Source of the DNA: Candidatus Iainarchaeum sp.
GTDB taxonomy: Archaea; B1Sed10-29
NCBI GenBank assembly: GCA_003551125.1
Contig: PULY01000050.1
Location: 1 to 12,157 of the forward strand
Length of the DNA: 12,157 nt
Direction of reading: 5' to 3'
The stretch's first letter is position 1, and each line of letters opens with the position of its first letter. Shown one piece after another: positions 6,755 to 12,157 of the stretch. Below the pieces are notes generated by a model. The model was not told the DNA's origin and made no database searches. It was given only the letters and a program-made list of their open reading frames with translations. The translations under genes were made by a program, and so were the position numbers.

Positions 6755-7255
6755 ATTTACTTAACCGAAAAAGAGATAAGGAAAAAGATAGAGAAAGAAA
6801 ACCTCATTGAAAACTACATAGATCTAGAAACACAGATAAAGGAAAACTCATTTGATCTGACCTTATCAAAAATAGAGGAAATAAAGGAAAAGGGAAAAAT
6901 AGATTTCAGTAATAAAGAGAGACACATACCATCAACGAATGAAATAAAACCGAGGAAAAAGAATTCAAAGGACAAATATGGGTGGTGGATGCTCTCCGAA
7001 GGAAACTACTTAGCTGAGACAAACGAAGAGATAAACATACCTAAGAACACTATCATTATACAAAGACCAAGACTTAGCGTAACCAAATCAGGTGTAAGAA
7101 TACCAACACAGGTGCTAACATCAAAGGAACCGATGAAAACAAAATTCAGCTTACAGGTAAACAACAAAAACGGTTTTGAAATCAAAGAAAACGCTAGAAT
7201 AATAACAATAACGTTCATAGAGCTAAAGAAGAAAAAACCAGGGTTTATAGAATGA
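6755..7255 (+). CDS. Divergent dUTPase / dCTP-deaminase-fold protein, probable ATT start
   Basis: From ATT 6755 the protein is 166 residues. It follows the trimeric dUTPase/dCTP-deaminase fold: an N-terminal YLTEKEIRKKI like the ILSDxDI of dCTP deaminases, NSFDLTLSKI (31-40) like PASLDLRLG, GNYLAETNEEINIP (83-96) and a final NARIITITFIEL strand like the G-x-R-I-x-Q-I-x-F of the family. Known members hydrolyse dUTP or deaminate dCTP. Here the catalytic stretches are weak: QRPRLSVTKSG (103-113) replaces E-G-R-S-S-L, and the usual D-P-G-Y/D-x-D-Y motif is not seen around TQVLTSKEPMK. It may have another role. The frame also runs upstream through the tRNA to ATG 6677, which is not a plausible start. 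Its stop overlaps the next gene's ATG (ATGA), so the two are translationally coupled. Confidence 0.75.
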   Translation: MYLTEKEIRKKIEKENLIENYIDLETQIKENSFDLTLSKIEEIKEKGKIDFSNKERHIPSTNEIKPRKKNSKDKYGWWMLSEGNYLAETNEEINIPKNTIIIQRPRLSVTKSGVRIPTQVLTSKEPMKTKFSLQVNNKNGFEIKENARIITITFIELKKKKPGFIE

Positions 7256-8196
7256 AAAAACTTGAAAAACCAATTAGAAATACTGTTAAAAAAGCATTTA
7301 AATTAACAAGAGGCGAAGAAGTTCTTTTAATAACTGATGAAAAAAACCTAGAAATCTCAAAGGTATTTGCTAAAGAAATAAAAAAGATAGGGGCTCATAT
7401 AAATCTCTATTTATTACCAGAGACTATTAGACCTGTAAAGGAAGCTACTCATTACTTGAAAAGATCAATGGAAAAAATAGATCTACTTATATACATACTG
7501 GAAAATAAAGCTGAAGAAAAAAGGCTCAGAGTACAGCTGGTTGACATCGGAAGAAGATACTCAAGAGTATGCATGATGCCGGGAATAACCGAAGATATAA
7601 TAGAAAGAACCTTCGATGTTGACTACAATGAAATGAGAGAATTTACAAAGAAACTAACTGATTCAATCAGGGGAAAAGAAAAAATACACGTTACGGATGA
7701 AAAAGGAACGGACATAACTTTTTCAGTCAAAGGAAGAAGATTCCATCAAGATACGGGTAAAATAACTAGAAGAGGAAGCTATGGAAACGTTCCAAGCGGA
7801 GAAACATTCACAGCACCGGTAGAAGACAACTTCACGGGAAAAATATACTTTGATCATATGAGTAGCTACGAAACAAAAGGAGGATATCTAAAATTTAAGG
7901 AAGGAGAAGTAGTAGAATACGAAGGAATACCCGAAGAACTACAGAAAATAATTGATGAGAAAAAAGAAAATAGAACAATAGGTGAATTTGGAATTGGAAC
8001 AAATCCAAATGCACACCCAAACAAGAGCTTCCTTGAATCAGAGAAATCAAAACACACATTACATTTCTCAATCGGAGACTCCTATGGGCTTGGAAAAAAT
8101 AAAGCCAAGTACCATTTTGGTTTCTTAATAGAAGAACCTACATTGAAAACAGAGGAAAAAACGATTATGGAAAAAGGAAAATTCAAATTAAACTGA
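7252..8196 (+). CDS. M29-like aminopeptidase (leucyl aminopeptidase / AmpS-AmpT superfamily)
   Basis: A 314-residue cytoplasmic protein resembling thermophilic M29 metallo-aminopeptidases, which release N-terminal residues using two metal ions. Signatures are GNVPSGETFTAPVED (E184), IGEFGIGTNPNAHP (E245) and LESEKSKHTLHFSIGDS (H271). In known M29 enzymes the last metal ligands are His and Asp in an H-x-D motif; here the equivalent stretch reads AKYHFGFLIEEP, with H288 present but Gly290 where Asp is expected. The protein is also shorter than the 400-residue bacterial AmpS type, mainly in the N-terminal half. Activity is therefore uncertain, though the fold assignment is good. It overlaps the upstream dUTPase-like gene by four bases, and its stop directly touches the stop of the convergent methyltransferase gene. 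Confidence 0.85.
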   Translation: MKKLEKPIRNTVKKAFKLTRGEEVLLITDEKNLEISKVFAKEIKKIGAHINLYLLPETIRPVKEATHYLKRSMEKIDLLIYILENKAEEKRLRVQLVDIGRRYSRVCMMPGITEDIIERTFDVDYNEMREFTKKLTDSIRGKEKIHVTDEKGTDITFSVKGRRFHQDTGKITRRGSYGNVPSGETFTAPVEDNFTGKIYFDHMSSYETKGGYLKFKEGEVVEYEGIPEELQKIIDEKKENRTIGEFGIGTNPNAHPNKSFLESEKSKHTLHFSIGDSYGLGKNKAKYHFGFLIEEPTLKTEEKTIMEKGKFKLN

Positions 8197-8709
8197 TTAT
8201 TTCTTCTGTAAGAGATACCTATCGATTTCAGAAACACCTATATTCCCTTCATCAACAATTTTCATACATGGATATCTTTTCAAACTATCTTTAAACTTCA
8301 AAGGAATGGATTGAAGGATAAATCCACCTTCATTTATCAAAGAGGGAAGTTCATCGGAATAACCTATCAAATGAATTGAATCAAAAACAATTACCAAATC
8401 AAAATTATCTTCACCTATATCATCCCTTAAGTTGAAATTTTTTTCATCCTCATCGATATAGACATAATCAATGTAATCCTTCTCTGAATCGGTGGCTTCC
8501 CTCGAAACATCAATTCCCTTTATAAAATCAAATTCATAACTATTTTCTTTTAAGTAATCCCAGAACCAAGCTTTACCTATACCTACATCTAAAACTCTAT
8601 TACAATTATTGAACAATTCTCCCAATTCCAAAACTAATTCCTCATACTTCTCAATCTGTTTATCTTTCCAAGAACCGTAGACATCATTGAAAAAACTATT
8701 TTCAGTCAT
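8197..8709 (-). CDS. Small class I SAM-dependent methyltransferase
   Basis: A 170-residue protein with the Rossmann-type methyltransferase core: motif I RVLDVGIGKAWFWDYL (38-53), acidic end of the second strand KGIDVSREA (64-72), a DNFDLVIVFDS strand (101-111) and LINEGGFILQSIP (124-136). There is no C-terminal substrate domain, so the methyl acceptor cannot be guessed. Unusually, GIGKAW carries a charged and an aromatic residue where G-x-G-x-G enzymes have small ones. ATG 8709 is the first start in frame. It is transcribed alone, divergent from the zinc-ribbon gene with 95 bases between them and convergent with the aminopeptidase with no bases between stop codons. Its own TATA box is unclear: TTAAATTTAA (8737-8746) is a weak candidate. 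Confidence 0.85.
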   Translation of the reverse strand: MTENSFFNDVYGSWKDKQIEKYEELVLELGELFNNCNRVLDVGIGKAWFWDYLKENSYEFDFIKGIDVSREATDSEKDYIDYVYIDEDEKNFNLRDDIGEDNFDLVIVFDSIHLIGYSDELPSLINEGGFILQSIPLKFKDSLKRYPCMKIVDEGNIGVSEIDRYLLQKK

Positions 8710-8773
8710 GATAAACCAATAGAATTATACACATCCTTAAATTTAACCCTAATTCCCAAATTCAAAGGAAAAC

Positions 8774-8781
8774 TTTATATA
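8774..8781 (+). promoter_or_regulatory. TATA box of the zinc-ribbon/archaeosortase operon
   Basis: A consensus TTTATATA preceded by the purine-rich AAAGGAAAAC, a good BRE. Its centre is about 27 bases before ATG 8805, so the transcript should begin at or next to the start codon. There is no Shine-Dalgarno there, indicating leaderless translation. Confidence 0.75.
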
Positions 8782-8804
8782 GAAAAAACAAGTTACTTAA
8801 ACAC

Positions 8805-9233
8805 ATGGAAACAATATACTGCAAACAATGTCAAACACCAGTAAAACAACTGATGTCCGGTGATAACTTCGAAGGATGGAGAAGATGCCACAAATGCGAC
8901 GAGTTAAACTATATAATAGCCACTGAATCACAGGAAATTTCAAAACAATCACTTTCGGAGATGCTGGAGAAATTAAGAGAAAATAAAACGGGAATACAAA
9001 CCCTTCAATTTTTATTAGATAACGGAACAGCACAGGAAAAAAACATAGTTTTCTGCGTAGGTAAAGAATCACAAACATTTCTAGATCTTCTGACAAACGT
9101 AGGAATACTAGAAAGAGAAGCTAGAAAATACAAAGTAGATAGAGCTTTCGAGGAATCAATTCAAGAGTACATAGATGAAAATATCAGTAAAAGAAGTTAT
9201 AATAAGAGAAAAATACGGAGAAACTCCTTCTAA
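8805..9233 (+). CDS. Zinc-ribbon protein with C-terminal winged-helix-like region
   Basis: A 142-residue protein I cannot name. Four cysteines in two CxxC knuckles (YCKQC at 5-9 and RCHKC at 27-31) form a zinc ribbon. The rest is helical with a winged-helix look: SLSEMLEKLRENKTGIQTL, then TFLDLLTNVGILEREARKYK, the latter like a recognition helix and wing. The basic tail KRSYNKRKIRRNSF could contact nucleic acid. This architecture is common among archaeal transcription regulators and TFIIE/TFB-related proteins, so DNA binding is a reasonable guess but unproven. It is the first gene after a strong TATA box, and the archaeosortase gene begins 21 bases after its stop, so it may regulate or simply be co-expressed with surface-protein processing. 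Confidence 0.8.
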   Translation: METIYCKQCQTPVKQLMSGDNFEGWRRCHKCDELNYIIATESQEISKQSLSEMLEKLRENKTGIQTLQFLLDNGTAQEKNIVFCVGKESQTFLDLLTNVGILEREARKYKVDRAFEESIQEYIDENISKRSYNKRKIRRNSF

Positions 9234-9254
9234 AGAACAATTTCCTTAGAATTG

Positions 9255-10046
9255 ATGAGAAGAAAGGATAAAATGACGAGCGAAAAGATAAACGAAGCAA
9301 AAGAAAAGATATCAAAGTTAACTTCAAAGTTTCAGAAGAAAAAAGAACTCTATAAAATATCTAAATTCGCAGCTATACTAGCATTTGCAGCGATACTTCT
9401 AGTTTTAATATCATCGATGAATTTAGAAATGCGGTTCGCAAGAAGACAAGTAGCCAGACAAACTAACGCAGTTCTACAGCTAGGAGGGATGAACACTCAA
9501 TTCTATGAACATTCTGTTATAATTCCAAATGACTCACCAGCTTTACCTGAAGCAACCGATAGATTGACGAAACTAGGTTTACATGGAAGAGAAATAGAGG
9601 GAGCAACACAGTTTTTATCGGAATCAATGCACCACGATGATGAAGAAATACTTCACAGATATACAAATAACCTGAAAGCACAGGGATACAGAGTATACAC
9701 GACACCAGCACTAATAGATATAAACAAAACTGGAGAACCATTCCAAATAGACGTAGTACCAGAATGCGTTGGATGGATAGGAATGTTCGCAATAATAGCA
9801 TTAATAATAGCTTACCCAGATGCCAAAAAACAGGAGAAATTCCTAGGAGTAATAATGGCAGTGCCTCTAATACACATAATGAACATAATAAGATTATCAA
9901 CGACAGTATACGCGGGATGGGCACACGGAATAAAATTCCTGGACATAGTACATGATTTCTTATGGAGAACACTACTCATAATATGGGCATTATTCCTATG
10001 GATAATATGGATAAAGTTCATAGTCGAAGATGAGGAGGAAGAATAG
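9255..10046 (+). CDS. Archaeosortase/exosortase-family transpeptidase, compact form
   Basis: Archaeosortases are membrane cysteine transpeptidases that cut C-terminal sorting signals of surface proteins and help attach them to lipid. From ATG 9255 the protein has 263 residues. After a basic cytoplasmic start come one membrane helix (about 37-55, KFAAILAFAAILLVLIS), an extracytoplasmic region of about 100 residues, then three helices near 173-188, 196-214 and 234-255. The active-site signatures are present: PECVGW with Cys171, MNIIRLSTTVY with Arg213, and IVHDFLW with His233. Most archaeosortases have more N-terminal membrane helices, so this is a compact version. TTG 9252 and ATG 9273 are alternative starts; 9273 has a weak AAAGGAT before it. 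I did not assign a subtype, and no protein with a recognisable tripartite sorting signal is visible in the window. Confidence 0.88.
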   Translation: MRRKDKMTSEKINEAKEKISKLTSKFQKKKELYKISKFAAILAFAAILLVLISSMNLEMRFARRQVARQTNAVLQLGGMNTQFYEHSVIIPNDSPALPEATDRLTKLGLHGREIEGATQFLSESMHHDDEEILHRYTNNLKAQGYRVYTTPALIDINKTGEPFQIDVVPECVGWIGMFAIIALIIAYPDAKKQEKFLGVIMAVPLIHIMNIIRLSTTVYAGWAHGIKFLDIVHDFLWRTLLIIWALFLWIIWIKFIVEDEEEE

Positions 10047-10077
10047 GTAAAACACAAAGGTTTTTAATACTCAAAAC

Positions 10078-10086
10078 TTTTATAAA
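10078..10086 (+). promoter_or_regulatory. TATA box of the coiled-coil/zinc-finger gene
   Basis: TTTTATAAA, with a second A/T-rich candidate ATATAAAA at 10091-10098. The first would start transcription near 10106, leaving about 20 bases before ATG 10126; the second would give a nearly leaderless message. GAGTGG at 10116-10121, five to ten bases before ATG 10126, could act as a weak Shine-Dalgarno. Confidence 0.55.
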
Positions 10087-10125
10087 TCACATATAAAAAT
10101 AAAATGAAAATATTCGAGTGGAAAA

Positions 10126-11961
10126 ATGGCTGAAAACATTGAAGACATAAAAAACACACAGGAAGAGCTTGAAGAACATCTAAAAAAGCTTGAAGAGAAA
10201 GAAGGAAGTATAAAAGAAAAAGATGAAGAAGAACTTAAGAAATTAATCAAGCAGAATTTAGATAAAAACAGAGAGATAAAGAACAAGCTTGAAAGATTGA
10301 CAAGCGTTATTCAAGAAGCCGCTCAAGAAACCGATGAAGAAGAACCATCAAACGATCTTCTCAAAACAATAGCAAAATCACAGTCAGCACTACTCAAACA
10401 AGTGGAATCGATAAAATCGGGTAAAACCGAGACAAAAGTTGAAGTAAAAGATGATGATCTAAGGGAAAAAATAGATGAAATAAACAAAGCAATACATCAA
10501 CTGCCTCAAGATAAAAAAATCAGCTCCTTTGAAAAAGAGATAAATGCATTGGATGAAAACATAAAGGAGATATCTAAGAAGATAGAAGGAACACAAAAAG
10601 GTCCTGAAGAGCATGAAACAAGACTTAACGTGCTTCAAGAAGATATAAAATCACTTCAAGAACAACTCAAAGAACTTCCAAATGAACTGATAGAGAAACA
10701 AAAAGGAAAATATTCGGGAGTGGAAGAAAAAGGAAAAAAACTGATGGATCAAATACAGGAAATACAGTCAAAGATGGAAGATACAAAGGAAAAAGGAACG
10801 GAAGAATTGGAGACGAAGATAGAGGATTTAGCTGAACAGATAAGAAAAACACGTGAAGCGGAAGAAAGAAAAATAGAAGAAGCTGAAAAAGAAATGGAAG
10901 AACTCACTGAATCAATGGAGATTATGAAGGAAAGACTAATGGAAATGGAGAGATCAAAACCAAATCAAGATATTGAAAGGTCAATAGATAAATTATACGA
11001 TAAAGTTGACATAATAGATAAACAACTGGATAAAGTCGAAGAAATGAGTGGAGAACAAACGACCGAATACTTCAAAGCGATGAGTAAAGACCTATCCAAT
11101 ATAGAGGAATTACTCGGAAAGATAGATGGAGAAATAAGTGAAAAACACATTCCAGAAGAAGAGATAAAGAAAACAAAGAAAGAGATAAAGAAAGCTGAGA
11201 AAGCAGTGAAAGAAGCCAAGAAGGATAAACCATCGAAGGAAGAAACAGGGAAATTAAAGGGATTCTTATCGAAGATAAAGTCATCGAAAGATGAGAAAAA
11301 GATAACGAAAGGAAAGAAAAAGAAACTCGAAGAAACAGAGGAAAAAATCAAGAAAGTCAGAGAGAAAACCGAGAAAGCGGAAGCCAAGAAGGAAAAAGAG
11401 AAAGAAAAGGATAAAAAAGAGACTAAAGAAGAGAAGAAAAAGAAAACTAGAAAGGACGTATGTTCAATATGTGGACAGAAATTCAGCTCCAAAAAAGGAG
11501 TAAAGATACATAAAGCACAGGTCCATGAGGGAAAAGAAACTAAGAGAATGAAGAAGCTTGAAAAGAAGATAAGTGGAATTACAGGTAAATTGAAAAAGAA
11601 AGAAAAGGAACACGAGGAAACTCGTGAAAAAGCCAAGGAAATAAAGAAACAAACCGAGAAGATAAAGAAAAGAAGAAAAGAAAGAGTTAGCAATTACTTG
11701 AAAATAATGAATAAAGGTACAAAAATAAAGGTAAAAGAACTTGAAGAAAGATTACAAGTACCTGAAAAAAGACTTCTAAAATACATAAAAGAAGAAATAA
11801 AAGGTAAAGAAAACCTCAAATTAAAAGGAACTGGTATAATAGGAAAACTGACAGGTAAAGATAAGGTTTTGGAAAAAATCAAACAAAAAGATAAGAAAGA
11901 TAAGAAGAAGAAAGGAAAGAAATCAAAAAAGAAAAAAAGAAGCAAAAAAGGAAAGAAATAG
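10126..11961 (+). CDS. Long coiled-coil protein with a classical C2H2 zinc finger and Lys-rich tail
   Basis: A 611-residue cytoplasmic protein extremely rich in Lys and Glu, with no membrane helix or signal peptide and no family I can name. Residues about 1-440 are mostly long coiled coil, broken near 85-110 and 335-350. A classical C2H2 finger follows: C446, C449, H462 and H467 (C-x2-C-x12-H-x4-H) with F453 and V459 at the usual core positions. Residues 468-515 are again coiled coil. About 516-585 look like a winged helix (NYLKIMNKGTKIKVKELEE, then PEKRLLKYIKEE), and the last 25 residues are nearly all Lys, Arg and Ser. Finger, winged helix and basic tail suggest nucleic-acid binding at one end of a long rod, as in chromosome-organising or scaffold proteins. 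It has its own TATA box after the archaeosortase gene. Confidence 0.85.
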   Translation: MAENIEDIKNTQEELEEHLKKLEEKEGSIKEKDEEELKKLIKQNLDKNREIKNKLERLTSVIQEAAQETDEEEPSNDLLKTIAKSQSALLKQVESIKSGKTETKVEVKDDDLREKIDEINKAIHQLPQDKKISSFEKEINALDENIKEISKKIEGTQKGPEEHETRLNVLQEDIKSLQEQLKELPNELIEKQKGKYSGVEEKGKKLMDQIQEIQSKMEDTKEKGTEELETKIEDLAEQIRKTREAEERKIEEAEKEMEELTESMEIMKERLMEMERSKPNQDIERSIDKLYDKVDIIDKQLDKVEEMSGEQTTEYFKAMSKDLSNIEELLGKIDGEISEKHIPEEEIKKTKKEIKKAEKAVKEAKKDKPSKEETGKLKGFLSKIKSSKDEKKITKGKKKKLEETEEKIKKVREKTEKAEAKKEKEKEKDKKETKEEKKKKTRKDVCSICGQKFSSKKGVKIHKAQVHEGKETKRMKKLEKKISGITGKLKKKEKEHEETREKAKEIKKQTEKIKKRRKERVSNYLKIMNKGTKIKVKELEERLQVPEKRLLKYIKEEIKGKENLKLKGTGIIGKLTGKDKVLEKIKQKDKKDKKKKGKKSKKKKRSKKGKK

Positions 11962-11980
11962 AGAAACTGATAACGAAAGA

Positions 11981-11988
11981 TTTATAAA
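11981..11988 (+). promoter_or_regulatory. TATA box of the pilin gene
   Basis: A consensus TTTATAAA with the purine-rich CGAAAGA before it. A start near 12010 leaves an untranslated leader of about 45 bases that carries a full Shine-Dalgarno, unlike the apparently leaderless genes elsewhere in this window. Confidence 0.7.
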
Positions 11989-12040
11989 CAACAAATTAGT
12001 TCATAGAACTGAACATATTTATCAATAAAAAAATATTGAA

Positions 12041-12049
12041 AGGAGGTGA
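12041..12049 (+). promoter_or_regulatory. Near-perfect Shine-Dalgarno of the pilin gene
   Basis: AGGAGGTGA five bases before ATG 12055, the strongest ribosome-binding site in the window, which suggests a highly expressed product. Confidence 0.85.
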
Positions 12050-12054
12050 ACAAT

Positions 12055-12157
12055 ATGAGAAAAGGTATATCACCAGTAATCGCAGTAGTACTCCTAATCG
12101 CAATATCAGTAATAGCAGCAGTAGGAGTATGGTACTGGGTAGCAGGACTAGCAGACA
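12055..12157 (+). CDS. Archaeal type IV pilin-like protein, N-terminus only (cut by right edge)
   Basis: The 34 visible residues begin MRKGISPVIAVVLLIAISVI and continue into AAVGVWYWVAGLAD. This is the class III (prepilin) signal typical of archaeal pilins: a short basic leader, a processing site after Gly4, the conserved ISPVIA, and one hydrophobic helix used for membrane anchoring and filament assembly. A prepilin peptidase of the PibD/EppA type would cut the leader. The remaining domain, and any C-terminal sorting signal, lie outside the window. It has its own TATA box and a very strong ribosome-binding site. It could be an adhesion pilin or another pilin-like surface protein. Confidence 0.92.
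   Translation, partial: MRKGISPVIAVVLLIAISVIAAVGVWYWVAGLAD

Noticed and set aside
9517..9972. A 151-codon minus-strand frame under the archaeosortase gene
   Set aside because: It is antisense to a gene with catalytic Cys, Arg and His signatures and has no start signals.
10965..11693. A 242-codon minus-strand frame inside the coiled-coil gene
   Set aside because: It is the Ser/Phe-rich mirror image of Lys/Glu codons, without a start signal, while the plus strand carries a zinc finger and heptad patterns.
1..12157. CRISPR array, insertion sequence, rRNA or phage genes
   Set aside because: No regularly spaced repeats, transposase motifs, rRNA-like stretches or phage structural genes were seen on either strand; the only mobile element supported is the intein.

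Overview
The window is a strongly A/T-rich, almost fully coding piece of an archaeal chromosome. The archaeal signs are a tRNA gene with a bulge-helix-bulge intron and no encoded CCA, an archaeal-style arginyl-tRNA synthetase (MSTRKG signature loop), TATA boxes 25-30 bases before several starts, an archaeosortase, and the start of a SPVIAV-type pilin. Proteins are rich in Lys, Glu and Ile, and AGA is the usual Arg codon. The lineage cannot be fixed from this window; a DPANN or euryarchaeal group is possible, and nothing shows the acidic proteome of an extreme halophile.

Layout. (1) Positions 1-3965, minus strand: one uninterrupted reading frame, cut by the left edge, encoding a HerA/FtsK-type P-loop ATPase. 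Its Walker A motif is split between Lys and Ser by a 619-residue intein with a LAGLIDADG endonuclease and two further helix-turn-helix-like regions. (2) 3966-4143: divergent promoter region. (3) 4144-6736, plus strand: a small two-helix membrane protein, argS, a 73-residue helical protein, and an intron-containing tRNA-Arg(UCU). (4) 6755-8196, plus strand: a divergent dUTPase/dCTP-deaminase-fold protein, apparently starting at ATT, then an M29-like aminopeptidase overlapping it by ATGA. (5) 8197-8709, minus strand: a small SAM methyltransferase whose stop codon abuts that of the aminopeptidase. (6) 8805-12157, plus strand: a zinc-ribbon/winged-helix protein and an archaeosortase in one operon, then a large Lys/Glu-rich coiled-coil protein with a C2H2 zinc finger, then the first 34 codons of a type IV pilin-like protein cut by the right edge.

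How the parts work together. ArgRS sits two genes upstream of a tRNA that reads AGA/AGG, the main Arg codons here, and the tRNA has no visible promoter of its own, so enzyme and substrate may be co-expressed. The right end looks like a cell-surface region (archaeosortase, pilin) with possible regulators nearby. The most striking element is the intein in the P-loop: the ATPase can have no complete nucleotide-binding site until protein splicing removes it.
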